DNA of 64,000 bases, from contig CAVXNH010000052.1 in NCBI GenBank assembly GCA_963762885.1, positions 134,113 through 198,112 on the forward strand, in the 5' to 3' direction. Every line of letters starts with the position of its first letter. The first letter of the stretch is position 1. The translations under genes were made by a program, and so were the position numbers. Under the pieces are notes generated by a model. That model saw only the letters and a program-made list of their open reading frames with translations. It had not been told where the DNA came from and searched no databases. Source of the stretch: JASHVB01 sp963762885. GTDB lineage: Bacteria > Pseudomonadota > Alphaproteobacteria > Acetobacterales > Acetobacteraceae. Positions 36,556-44,884 of the stretch are shown here, piece by piece.

Positions 36556-38052
36556 TCAGACGGGCTTGCTCACATAGCCGTAACGCAGATTGCTGCGCCC
36601 GGGTCCGTTGCGTTGGTAATCCGCCTTCAGCATCGCGAACCGATCACGCCCTACCAATTCCGCATGCTGCTCCAGACCGTACAATCGAGCAGAGTTGCCG
36701 CTGAATACAGCGGTTTTTACGGGACCGTCGGCTGGACCCAGCGGCTTGAATCCGTACTTCTTCTGCATGTCCTCGGGGATTTCCAACCGGCGCAGGCCCT
36801 CGATCTGCCATTGCGGCGCGCCGGTCCACACCGCGTCGGTGCCCCACACCACTCGATCGACGCCCAGCCCCTTGATCAGCGTGCTCATCAATGCCGCCGC
36901 CAGGCGAGGCTCGGCAACGCTCGTCCAGGCGAACAACTGGCCGAGATCGCCGTAGACATTGGTTACGCCATATTTCTCCGGAATTTCGGCGAGGTCGCTG
37001 GTCCACGAACTCCGTCCGGTCTTGTCGAATTCCGCCATGCCGTCCGCCGGGTTGCCGCCAACCCAGCGATACCCTGAGTGATAGACAAGGAAGTTCAGTT
37101 GCGGCCAGTCCTTGGCGGCGCGACCGATGTCGCTGACATCGGCATAGGGACGCAGCCGCGGGAACTTTTCCTCCACCGCCGGAGCGAACAGCCCCTTGTG
37201 GATGCAGACATTACGAATGTTGGTCTTCGCAATGCGCTCATAGAACGGATACATCAGCTTCTCGTCATCCGCGTGCCACGGATGCGCGGCGAGTTCCTTG
37301 TGCGTGTTGTCGCCGACGGTATAGCCCTTCCACGAATCCGGCTTGTAGCGTTCGACCGCGGCATCCACCTGTTCCAGCCAACCCGGCTGTCCCGGCGTGA
37401 TAGTGAAATGTGCCAGCATGCGCCGCGTGCCAGCCTGCTTGTTCACCATCTCCCGCGTCTTGAACACCTGCTCTTGCGGGATGAACCAATCCTCCGGCAC
37501 GTCGGATGGGGAATTCGATAGCAGCGCCACCTTGGTGTCGCTGTCCATGTAGATCTCTTTGACGTAGTTGCCGTATTTAAGGTCGTCGATGGTCTGTTCC
37601 TTGCCGGCGAGTTCCTTGTTCCAGCCCCACTGGCCGACCGCTTCGCGGCCTTTTACGAACGCCATCAGCCTGGTGTCGTCGCGCAGAAAATGCGTGTGCC
37701 CGTCGATCACCATCTGTCCCGACAGCGCATTGGCTCGCGCGTCGGCGTGCTCTGGGGTTGCGGCCTCGGCTTCGCTGGCGTCGAACAGATGCCCGAACAC
37801 CTGGTTGAGCGCCACGAACGACGCCGCCATGCCCGCGGCGGTCTGGAAGAAGCGCCTGCGCGACAGGCCCTGTCGCTTGGCCAGCCGGTCGCTCATGTCC
37901 TTCAGCCGCGCCTCGACCTCGCGCTGCTTCGGGGTCTGCGGCACGGGCAGGTACTCGTCACTGGACACGATCTGCGTCGGCACCGGCGAGGGAAATGACG
38001 AGGTTTCGGCGGGAAGCAGTCCGCTGATCATTGCGTCGCTCAAGAATTTCAT
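36556..38052 (-). CDS. Tat-exported amidohydrolase
   Basis: This 498-residue amidohydrolase_2-type protein has the metal motif DGHTHF at residues 117-122, a central HKG segment (CIHKGLFAP), LVYHSGYRW and VVWGTDAVWTG carrying the late Asp. A Tat signal SRRRFFQTAAGMAASFVAL starts only at residue 64, behind a 60-residue N-terminal extension, so a later start or unusual export is possible. Such enzymes decarboxylate or hydrolyse aromatic or lactone substrates using zinc. The frame is intact. Confidence 0.88.
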   Translation of the reverse strand: MKFLSDAMISGLLPAETSSFPSPVPTQIVSSDEYLPVPQTPKQREVEARLKDMSDRLAKRQGLSRRRFFQTAAGMAASFVALNQVFGHLFDASEAEAATPEHADARANALSGQMVIDGHTHFLRDDTRLMAFVKGREAVGQWGWNKELAGKEQTIDDLKYGNYVKEIYMDSDTKVALLSNSPSDVPEDWFIPQEQVFKTREMVNKQAGTRRMLAHFTITPGQPGWLEQVDAAVERYKPDSWKGYTVGDNTHKELAAHPWHADDEKLMYPFYERIAKTNIRNVCIHKGLFAPAVEEKFPRLRPYADVSDIGRAAKDWPQLNFLVYHSGYRWVGGNPADGMAEFDKTGRSSWTSDLAEIPEKYGVTNVYGDLGQLFAWTSVAEPRLAAALMSTLIKGLGVDRVVWGTDAVWTGAPQWQIEGLRRLEIPEDMQKKYGFKPLGPADGPVKTAVFSGNSARLYGLEQHAELVGRDRFAMLKADYQRNGPGRSNLRYGYVSKPV

Positions 38053-38230
38053 TGGCGTCCTCCCTTCGCCGGCGCGCGCGGAACGTACTGCTGTACATCT
38101 CGCGCAGCCGTGGCATTTACATGACGCAGTCTGGCGACGATGCCGGGCAGCCGCAAGCCACTAACAGCGGACGAGCCCGGAATTCCGGCGCCGGCCGTCA
38201 GCAGTATTTGGCGGCGCCGGCGTGCCGTGG

Positions 38231-38512
38231 TCAGCCGACCTGGACGTCTTCCCAGAAGCCGAACCGGTTGGCGACCTGTGCCATCTTGGGTTGCGGAGCT
38301 TCGTAGGACCAGGCGTTACGCTTGTGGCGCACACCGTCGATCACGACATCGTAAAACTGCACCCCGTGCGGGCATTGCAGGTCGGATGCGGTCTTTTCGG
38401 TCTTCTCCAACCATTCCATGCGCACGGCGTCGCGTGGGAAATAGGCGTAACCGCCGGTCTCGACGATATCGTCGCTGGCGGCCACTTTGTGTCCGTTCAG
38501 GACTGCTTGCAT
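38231..38512 (-). CDS. DUF427 domain protein
   Basis: This 93-residue protein is a DUF427 family member, with ETGGYAYFPRDAVRMEWL, CPHGVQFYDVVIDGVRHKRNAWSYEAP and VANRFGFWEDVQV. The fold is a small beta barrel of unknown function. It is upstream of, and on the same strand as, the Tat amidohydrolase, and divergent from the SDR gene. Confidence 0.88.
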   Translation of the reverse strand: MQAVLNGHKVAASDDIVETGGYAYFPRDAVRMEWLEKTEKTASDLQCPHGVQFYDVVIDGVRHKRNAWSYEAPQPKMAQVANRFGFWEDVQVG

Positions 38513-38650
38513 GTCGGGGCCCTCCTTTGGTGAGAATTGCTACTGCGAATGATGGGGTTCGGCAATCCGGGTCCGCTACCCCTTGCCGACCACCGCGCAA
38601 CTCCGTTGAATGCAGCCTGGACGTCGCACGAAAAAGGGGAGGAACGCCAT

Positions 38651-39412
38651 ATGCCGAAGCTCGCCGGAAAAGTCGCCTGGGTCACCGGGGCCGGCAGCGG
38701 CATCGGTGAGGCCGCCGCATTCGCGCTGGCCGAGGAAGGCGCCACGCTGGTGCTTACCGGCCGCCGCCGCGAACCGCTGGAGCACGTGGCGCGCCGCCTG
38801 GGCAATAGCGGCGCCGAGGCGCATGTGCAGCCGGCGGACCTGACCGACTCGGCGCAAGTTCAGAAGGTCGGCGACTTCATTCGCGAAAAGCTCGGCCGGC
38901 TCGACATCCTGGTGAACAACGCCGGCGTCAACATCGTCGATCGGCACTGGGACAAATTGACGCCCGAGGGCATCGACACGCTGATGAAGGGCAACGTCAT
39001 GGCGGCGCTGTATTGCGTCACCGTGGCGCTGCCGTTCATGCGCGCGCAGAAGGATGGCGTGATGATCCACACCTCGTCGATGGCGGGGCGATTCATCGGC
39101 GGGTTCTCCGGGCCGATCTATGGCACGGCGAAACATGGCGTGGTGGCGATGAGCCACTCCATCAACATGGAAGAATGCGTCAACGGCATTCGCTCGACGG
39201 TTTTCCTCCCGGGTGAAGTGGCGACGCCGATCCTCGACAAGCGGCCCAATCCGGTGGGACCCGAAGAGCGGGCGCGCATGATACAGTCGGAGGATTGCGG
39301 CGACCTGATCCGCTATATTGCCTGCCTGCCGCGGCACCTGGTGATGAACGAGGTCATGCTCGGCCCCACCCACAACCGCAGCTATGTCGCCAACCTGCAA
39401 CGCAAGCTCTGA
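38651..39412 (+). CDS. Short-chain dehydrogenase/reductase
   Basis: This 253-residue SDR has the cofactor motif TGAGSGIG at 12-19, NNAG at 89-92, the catalytic Ser near 142, Tyr157 and Lys161 (YGTAK). ATGRRREP after strand two (Arg38/Arg39) suggests NADP(H). The substrate is unknown. A GGGGAGGAA ribosome site is just upstream. It forms a likely operon with the hydroxyacid dehydrogenase 15 bases downstream. Confidence 0.92.
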   Translation: MPKLAGKVAWVTGAGSGIGEAAAFALAEEGATLVLTGRRREPLEHVARRLGNSGAEAHVQPADLTDSAQVQKVGDFIREKLGRLDILVNNAGVNIVDRHWDKLTPEGIDTLMKGNVMAALYCVTVALPFMRAQKDGVMIHTSSMAGRFIGGFSGPIYGTAKHGVVAMSHSINMEECVNGIRSTVFLPGEVATPILDKRPNPVGPEERARMIQSEDCGDLIRYIACLPRHLVMNEVMLGPTHNRSYVANLQRKL

Positions 39413-39426
39413 GGATTATCCCCCCG

Positions 39427-40407
39427 ATGGCCACGAACCGACGCAAAGTGCTGGTGCCGCATACGATGGGCGAGGAGGGCGTGTCGCTGCTGCGCGCTCG
39501 TGACGACATCGAGACGGTGACCTATTCGGCGACCATCACCCAGGCGGACCTGCTGCCGATCCTGGAGGACTGTGCGGGTATCGCTTTGTCCGGCACGCCG
39601 TACCGCCAAACCGAGATGGACGCTTCGCCGGCGATGCAGGTGGTGGCGCGCATCGGCGTTGGCTACGACGCCGTGGAAATTCCCGCGCTGACGGCGCGGC
39701 GCGTGCCGCTGATGACGGCCGGTACCGCGAACTCCGTATCGGTGGCCGAGCAAGCGTTTCATATGATGATCTCGCTGGCGAAGCGGCACGAGGCGCTGGA
39801 CCGGATGGTGCATGCCGGCCACTGGCGCGAACGGCATGCCGGGTTGCCGATGGAATTGAACGGCAAGACGGTGCTGATCGTGGGCTTCGGCCGCATCGGC
39901 ACGCGGTTGGCCAAGCGCTGCCTGGGATTCGACATGGTGGTGTTGGTGCGCGATCCATACGTCGATGCGGCCAAGATCCGCGCGGCGGGGTGCGAGCCGG
40001 TGGCGGATCTGGATGCCGCGCTGCCCTCGGTGGATTTCGTGTCGATCCACTGTCCGAAGAATCCCGAAACGGTCGGCATGTTCGGCGCGACGCAGTTCGC
40101 TCGGATGAAGCCCAGCGCGTATATTGTGAATACCGCGCGCGGCGGCATTATCGACGAGCCCGCACTGCATGCGGCCTTGACGTCCGGGAAAATTGCCGCG
40201 GCAGGACTGGATGTGTTCGAGCAGGAGCCGACGCCGATCGATAATCCGCTGCTGAAACTGGACAATGTCATCACATCGCCGCACATGGCGGGCGTGACCA
40301 CCGAGGCGGTGGCCAACATGGCAGTGGCGACCGCGCAGAACATCCTGAGCGTGCTGGACGGCAAGCCGAACCGCGACAATGTCATCAACAAGGAAGTGCT
40401 GGACTAG
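39427..40407 (+). CDS. D-2-hydroxyacid dehydrogenase (phosphoglycerate dehydrogenase-like)
   Basis: This 326-residue enzyme has the NAD motif VGFGRIG at 152-158 and the catalytic set Arg238 (NTARGG), Glu267 (FEQEP) and His286 (SPHMAG). It interconverts a D-2-hydroxy acid and a 2-oxo acid with NAD(H). No ACT domain is present, so it is not a regulated SerA. It is probably cotranscribed with the SDR. Confidence 0.93.
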   Translation: MATNRRKVLVPHTMGEEGVSLLRARDDIETVTYSATITQADLLPILEDCAGIALSGTPYRQTEMDASPAMQVVARIGVGYDAVEIPALTARRVPLMTAGTANSVSVAEQAFHMMISLAKRHEALDRMVHAGHWRERHAGLPMELNGKTVLIVGFGRIGTRLAKRCLGFDMVVLVRDPYVDAAKIRAAGCEPVADLDAALPSVDFVSIHCPKNPETVGMFGATQFARMKPSAYIVNTARGGIIDEPALHAALTSGKIAAAGLDVFEQEPTPIDNPLLKLDNVITSPHMAGVTTEAVANMAVATAQNILSVLDGKPNRDNVINKEVLD

Positions 40408-40417
40408 GCAGCAGAAA

Positions 40418-40480
40418 ACCTCTCCCGCTTCGCGGGAGAGGTCGCCGCGCAGCGGCGGGTGAGGGTGCCGCGAACCGCAC
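40418..40480. repeat. Palindromic repeat family 2, third copy
   Basis: AACCTCTCCCGCTTCGCGGGAGAGGT followed by CGCCGCGCAGCGGCGGGTGAGGGTG: the same palindrome as at 33974 plus the GGTGAGGGTG tail seen at 25149. It lies between two same-strand genes. Confidence 0.85.
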
Positions 40481-40518
40481 GCTACCCTCTAACTCCCTTC
40501 GCTCCACAGGAGACTCCC

Positions 40519-41094
40519 ATGCCGCAGCCGGACCACATCTCCAAACTCGGCGTTCCCGACCCGGCGTCGCTGGACGCTGACCTGCAAGCCATCTGGCGCA
40601 AGTGCGTGGACAAACTCGGCTTCGTGCCGAACGTGTTCAGCGCCTACAGCCTGAAGCCGCAGCGGCTGCGGAACTTCATGGCGATGTACAACGAGATCAT
40701 GCTGGCGGAATCCGGCCTTTCCAAACTTGAACGGGAAATGATCGCAGTCGTCGTGTCCTCGGCCAACCGCTGCTACTACTGCCTGGTGGCGCATGGCGCG
40801 GCGGTGCGGCAACTGTCGGGCGATGCCGAACTAGGCGAGATGATGGCGCTGAACTACCGCGTGGCGAAGCTGGATGTGCGACAGCGAGAAATGCTCGACT
40901 ACGCCTGGAAGATGACGACGACGCCCTGGCTGGTGGATGACGCCGACCGCGATGCCCTGCGTGGCGTCGGGCTGTCGAACGAGGACATCTTCGACCTGGC
41001 GGAGACGGTGGCGTTCTTCAACCTGTCCAACCGCATGGCGTCGGCGACCGACATGATGCCGAACCGCGAATATCATCGCGCCGTGCGGACATAA
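40519..41094 (+). CDS. AhpD-like peroxidase-related (CMD family) protein
   Basis: This 191-residue protein of the CMD/AhpD family has the redox motif Cys85-Tyr-Tyr-Cys88 and His92 (CYYCLVAHG). Members of this peroxidase-related subgroup reduce alkyl hydroperoxides or act as thiol oxidoreductases. A GGAG ribosome site precedes the ATG. Unlike the CMD protein at 10935, the active cysteines are kept. The adjacent amidohydrolase gene follows after 28 bases. Confidence 0.9.
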   Translation: MPQPDHISKLGVPDPASLDADLQAIWRKCVDKLGFVPNVFSAYSLKPQRLRNFMAMYNEIMLAESGLSKLEREMIAVVVSSANRCYYCLVAHGAAVRQLSGDAELGEMMALNYRVAKLDVRQREMLDYAWKMTTTPWLVDDADRDALRGVGLSNEDIFDLAETVAFFNLSNRMASATDMMPNREYHRAVRT

Positions 41095-41122
41095 GATCGA
41101 ATAACCGCAGAGGAATCCAGGA

Positions 41123-42196
41123 ATGTTGTTCAGTTGCCGGCCTGCAGGGGAACCGATCCCCGGACGTTTTCCAGGACCGCCGCATCCCCGCGGCAAATGG
41201 TTCACAATCGACATCCATTGCCACTGGACCAGCCTGAAAGCCGCGGCGATGGTCGAAGGCAATGAGGCGGTGTCGCGCTGGTTTCTGGAAACCCACGCCA
41301 ATGCCGCGAGCCAGGCGATCAACCGGCAGAACGGCGTGCGAACGCGCCCGCAGGGAACCTCCGCCGAGCAACGCATCGCCGACATGGACCTGATGGGGAT
41401 CGACATCCAGGCGGTGTCGCCGGCGCCGCGGCAGACCTATTACGGTGCCGATCCGGACCTCGGCCTGGCCACGGCGCGCATCCTGAACGACGAGATCGCC
41501 GAGATCGTCGGCCGCTATCCGGATCGTTTCACCGGCCTCGGCACCATCCCGCTGCAGGCGCCGGACCTGGCGATCGCCGAACTGGAACGGCTGCACAAGT
41601 CGCTGGGCATGCGCGGCATCGAGCTGATGACGCATGTCGCCGGCGATGATCTGTCGGCCGAACGATTCCGGAAAGTGTTCGCGCGGATCGAGGAACTTGG
41701 GCTTCTGGTGTTCCTGCATCCCGACGGTTACACCGAGCCGCGCCGCTTGCACGAGCATTACTTCGCCAACGTCATCGGCAATCCGCTCGATACGACGGTG
41801 GCGCTGCATCACCTGATCTTCGGCGGCGTGTTGGAGGATTTCCCCGGCCTCAAGCTGGTTGCCGCGCATGGCGGGGGCTATCTGCCGGCCTATGCGGGGC
41901 GCATCGACCATGCGGCATCGGCGCGGCCGGATACCGGGGAAAAATTGAAAGAAATGCCGGGGGTCTATTTGCGGCGGATGTATTTCGATTCGCTGGTGTA
42001 CACCCACGCGCAGCTCGAATATCTTGTGGCGGAGTATGGCGCCGATCACATTCTGGTAGGAACGGATTATCCGGCGGACATGGGCGAGGTCGACCCGATC
42101 GGGTTCATCGAGGGCGCGCCCGCACTGGATGACGCGACGCGGCGGGCAATTCTGGGTGGCAACGCAGCACGGTTGCTGGGGATCGAGATACCTTAG
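41123..42196 (+). CDS. Amidohydrolase_2 (ACMSD-like) family protein
   Basis: This 357-residue TIM-barrel hydrolase or decarboxylase has the metal-binding HCH at residues 32-34 (DIHCHW), GIELMTH and FLHPDGYTE in the middle, AAHGGGYLP for the next ligand and VGTDYPADMGE with the late Asp. It resembles 2-amino-3-carboxymuconate semialdehyde decarboxylase and similar aromatic-acid decarboxylases. An upstream AGAGGAATCC ribosome site supports the start. No signal peptide. Confidence 0.92.
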   Translation: MLFSCRPAGEPIPGRFPGPPHPRGKWFTIDIHCHWTSLKAAAMVEGNEAVSRWFLETHANAASQAINRQNGVRTRPQGTSAEQRIADMDLMGIDIQAVSPAPRQTYYGADPDLGLATARILNDEIAEIVGRYPDRFTGLGTIPLQAPDLAIAELERLHKSLGMRGIELMTHVAGDDLSAERFRKVFARIEELGLLVFLHPDGYTEPRRLHEHYFANVIGNPLDTTVALHHLIFGGVLEDFPGLKLVAAHGGGYLPAYAGRIDHAASARPDTGEKLKEMPGVYLRRMYFDSLVYTHAQLEYLVAEYGADHILVGTDYPADMGEVDPIGFIEGAPALDDATRRAILGGNAARLLGIEIP

Positions 42197-42294
42197 CCTC
42201 TCCCACAAATTTGGAAGAGGCTCTTTACTCTTGCTTAACCTTTCCCGGCGCACACTGCCTGAGTGTGATTTCGCGCCAGAACGGCGCAGCCGCA

Positions 42295-42630
42295 ATGGGC
42301 CGTTCTCTCATGCCGAGTGATCTCAGCGTCAAAGCCGTTGGCCCCGTCCTCGGCGCAAGCGAAAATCCTGCCGAGCCGAAGCCGGAGAACTTCACCCCGC
42401 CAGCGCAGGCACCGCCGCCGGCGCCGGCGGTCATCGTTGCCAATCCGTCGCTGCGGTTCGACCCGGTGTCCGGCTTGGTGGTGATCGAGTTTCACGACGA
42501 ATCCGGCGACGTCACCACGTCGATCCCGACGCTGCGGCAGCTCGAAGCCTATCGTATCTGGGGCCAACCGGTACCGAGCGAGGACTTGCTGACGTCTGAA
42601 GTTCACCCTTCGGGGCATGGCAAGGTCTAG
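42295..42630 (+). CDS. Small FlaG-like hypothetical protein
   Basis: This protein of about 111 residues has a Pro/Ala-rich low-complexity N-terminus (PAEPKPENFTPPAQ) and a C-terminal segment NPSLRFDPVSGLVVIEFHDE, SGDVTTSIPTLRQLEAY that resembles the FlaG-type flagellar accessory proteins. No other flagellar gene is in the window. Alternative starts are at 42211 and 42310, and no good ribosome site was found. It may be an orphan. Confidence 0.5.
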   Translation: MGRSLMPSDLSVKAVGPVLGASENPAEPKPENFTPPAQAPPPAPAVIVANPSLRFDPVSGLVVIEFHDESGDVTTSIPTLRQLEAYRIWGQPVPSEDLLTSEVHPSGHGKV

Positions 42631-42695
42631 CCCAACATCCACACTTAACCGAAAAACGTAGTGACATATCAGCGCGATACCGGCTTCCGCCGATC

Positions 42696-42774
42696 CTATA
42701 CCAGCCCGCAAAACGATTGACGTACCAGACAACGGCCGTCCCTAACCGTCATGGCCGGCCTTGTGCCGGCCATC
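42696..42774. repeat. MITE-like palindromic repeat, copy 4 (left half, cut by intron fragment)
   Basis: TATACCAGCCCGCAAAACGA and the following CAACGGCCGTCCCT-AACCGTCATGG arm match copy 2 nearly base for base. The repeat ends after the inner stem GGCCGGC-CTTGT-GCCGGCC plus ATC, where the intron-like sequence starts. The right arm is missing. Confidence 0.88.
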
Positions 42775-42945
42775 GTGCGTCCGCAAGCGTGCCTTGTCAG
42801 GAGGGTGCAAGTCCGTCCTGGGCGTACCGACCAAGCCTGAAGCTGAAGGTAACTGCGTCATCGAGAGGTGGGGTGGGGAGCAACCGTAGGCGAAGAGGCA
42901 ATCCGCAGGATGACGAACTCGATTCGGCCGGGCCGTCTGGCAAAG
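42775..42945 (+). mobile_element. Truncated 5' fragment of a group II intron
   Basis: From GTGCGTCCGCAAGCGTGCCT at 42775, about 165 bases follow the 5' end of the intron at 21339 closely (roughly nine in ten), then diverge near GGCCGTCTGGC. There is no reverse transcriptase or domain V. The junction to the repeat is at the same base as in the complete intron. It is a degraded or 5'-only copy. Confidence 0.88.
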
Positions 42946-43057
42946 CCGTGGGTAACCGGGCCAAGCCCGGTTAAGACACTGGTGGGCAGTGTCGCCTTGC
43001 ATACCGACTGCTGGGTAAGCCGCAGCGAGACCTACCGCGCCACCGCTCCCGGCACTC

Positions 43058-43942
43058 TCACGCAGCGCATTGCCGCGTCAAAGCCTCCAGCAGGGGCAGC
43101 AGCCGCGTGCCGTCGGCCAGAGTGGCCGAGCGCAGCGGCGGACGCACATGCAGCCAGCTATCCCGACCGGTCTGCACCGCCAGCATCGCCTTCAGCAGCG
43201 CGATGAAGGGCCCGGCGACCAGCCCGCTCGCCTGCCGCATCTGCGCCGCGGGCGGGTTCGGGCGGAACATCGCCCGCACCAGCTCGGGCGCGACATTGCC
43301 CATGCCGCAGATCGTGCCGGTGCCACCCTCGGCGAGCACGCGGCCGATATCGGCCTCAGTCCCGGTTACGATGGCCAGCCCCGGCGCCGCGGCCCGGTAG
43401 GCGCGGAACTGGGCAAAATCTCCGCTGCTGTCCTTCACCCCGGCAACCACGCGCCCATAGCGCTCCCGCAGCCTCGCGGCCACGCCGGCGGGCACCGCAA
43501 TGCCGGACACCTGCGGGATGTTGTACAGCGTCAGCCGCAGGCGATCGTCGCCCACCCGATCGAGCAGGCTGGCGAAGGCGTCGACCAAGCCGTCTTCGGT
43601 CGCGTCGCGGAAGAAGAACGGTGGCAGCGCGAGAACCTGGGTCAGGCCCAGCGCCAGAGTGTCACGGCACAACCCCACCGCGTCTGCCATGGCGGGAAAG
43701 CCGACGCCCAGCGCCACGCGCTCTGGCGCGACGCCCTGCTCCAGCAGGGCGCGGGCCGTCGCCAGCCGCTCCGCGGCGGAGAATGACGGCCCTTCGCCCG
43801 TGGTGCCGAACAGCACCACGCCGTCGCAGCCTCGAGCGAACAAGGCGCGGGCATGCTCGCCCAGGGTCGCGGTATCGACCTCGCCGGTCGCCAGCAGTGG
43901 TGTCGCCGCGGCGACCCAGAAACCGTGAATGCCGTCCTGCAT
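43058..43942 (-). CDS. DapA/NAL-family lyase (dihydrodipicolinate synthase-like)
   Basis: This 294-residue TIM barrel has GTTGEG at 46-51, catalytic Tyr140 (LYNIPQ) and the Schiff-base Lys170 (AGVKDSSG). The order matches class I pyruvate-type aldolases: dihydrodipicolinate synthase, N-acetylneuraminate lyase or 2-keto-3-deoxy sugar acid aldolase. The genomic setting among catabolic genes makes a catabolic aldolase more likely than lysine synthesis. The frame is intact. Confidence 0.9.
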   Translation of the reverse strand: MQDGIHGFWVAAATPLLATGEVDTATLGEHARALFARGCDGVVLFGTTGEGPSFSAAERLATARALLEQGVAPERVALGVGFPAMADAVGLCRDTLALGLTQVLALPPFFFRDATEDGLVDAFASLLDRVGDDRLRLTLYNIPQVSGIAVPAGVAARLRERYGRVVAGVKDSSGDFAQFRAYRAAAPGLAIVTGTEADIGRVLAEGGTGTICGMGNVAPELVRAMFRPNPPAAQMRQASGLVAGPFIALLKAMLAVQTGRDSWLHVRPPLRSATLADGTRLLPLLEALTRQCAA

Positions 43943-44235
43943 GGGAGTGGCCCCCTGATCGGGAGTGATGGGGTGCGCATGATGCGCTCATCCGGCGGAC
44001 AAGTCAGCAAGTCGAGAGCCAATCGCGCCGGGCATTTGCTTATGGGCGCGTTGTCAATTCAACATGACTGGAGCGCCTGGCCGCCAGACGCGCCAATTAA
44101 CCCCTAATTCGTCAAAGTTGTGATCCCGTTCATAGCACATGGTTGCATTTTGCTGACCTTTTCCCGCTAGCGCCGGATGCCGCCGTACGGGTTGCGTCAT
44201 GTCGGATCGGGCGAGCGCGCCGGGGGACTTACCTC
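43943..44235. other. Intergenic region, AT-richer than its neighbours
   Basis: About 293 bases between divergent genes with a less GC-rich centre (TTGTCAATTCAACATGAC near 44051 and TTCATAGCACATGGTTGCAT near 44128). It may hold promoters; nothing else was recognised. Confidence 0.35.
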
Positions 44236-44316
44236 ATGACCGGCGTCGTCAACGCGGTCGGCGATGCCGCCAACGCCATCGGCAACGCGGTCAGCAACTT
44301 CTTCAGCGGCTGGTGA
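44236..44316 (+). CDS. Possible 26-residue amphipathic peptide
   Basis: The ORF MTGVVNAVGDAANAIGNAVS followed by NFFSGW is preceded by GGGGGACTT about 9 bases before the ATG, an acceptable ribosome site. The sequence is small-residue rich with a hydrophobic repeat every 3-4 positions and an aromatic end, as in membrane-active helical peptides. No family is recognised. It could be a type I toxin-like or signalling peptide, or chance. Confidence 0.35.
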   Translation: MTGVVNAVGDAANAIGNAVSNFFSGW

Positions 44317-44463
44317 AGGCGAGGCCGCGCAATGCCAGCAAAGGTGGGGCGGCTACCGACAGAATGTCGCGCCCTGTGACGTGGTTCACAGCGGCGGCTC
44401 GTTCTGGTTCTATACTCCAGCCAACCTGGCCGTCTCGCGCCAGAGCAAACAGGAGGTCGATCC

Positions 44464-44673
44464 ATGCCCGCATCTGCTTCCGCCGCCGTCCGGTCGTTTC
44501 GCACCGAGCAACGCCTGCTGTCGCGAGGCCCGATCGTGCCGCGGGTTTGGCAGGCGATGCGGGACGAGTGGCAGCGTCGGCTGGATCGCGCGACGGGGCA
44601 GGCGGTGCGCGCGCTGGACCATGAAGGGGTGAGCGAGGACTACCGCATGGCATGCCGCGGCAACATCCGCTGA
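44464..44673 (+). CDS. Small hypothetical protein, 69 residues
   Basis: A strong AGGAGGT ribosome site sits 7 bases before the ATG, which supports expression. The protein is charged and probably helical (MRDEWQRRLDRATGQAVRAL) with a basic tail. No family is recognised. It lies next to the repeat and the STAND NTPase gene. Confidence 0.6.
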   Translation: MPASASAAVRSFRTEQRLLSRGPIVPRVWQAMRDEWQRRLDRATGQAVRALDHEGVSEDYRMACRGNIR

Positions 44674-44760
44674 CACGGCGCAATGCTTAGCGGCGGAATG
44701 TGATGGCAGCCGCCTGCGACTGCCGCGTGGCGGCCCAACAACACCCGATCGGGCGAACCT

Positions 44761-44850
44761 CGTGTCATTGCGAGCGAAGCCAAGCAATCTCCCGTCTGGA
44801 TTGGCACGATCTCGTGGGGGAAATTGCCTCGCTTCGCTCGCAATGACACG
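44761..44850. repeat. REP-like inverted repeat (CATTGCGAGCGAAGC type)
   Basis: CGTGTCATTGCGAGCGAAGC at the left and GCTTCGCTCGCAATGACACG at the right are exact complements spanning 90 bases, with an inner AGCAATCTC / AAATTGCC pair. Sequences of the TCATTGCGAGCGAAGC type occur as dispersed repeats in many proteobacteria. It separates the small ORF from the end of the STAND gene and could act as a terminator-like hairpin. Confidence 0.88.
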
Positions 44851-44884
44851 TTGGCCGACAGGTCGAAGCGTCAGGATCGCGCCA

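Noticed and set aside
42775..43057. Second complete group II intron
   Set aside because: No reverse transcriptase gene and no domain V-like GAGC...GUUC hairpin before the DapA-family gene; only 5' similarity remains.
44761..44850. CRISPR-like repeat
   Set aside because: It is a single inverted repeat and not a direct repeat array; no spacer pattern was found anywhere in the window.
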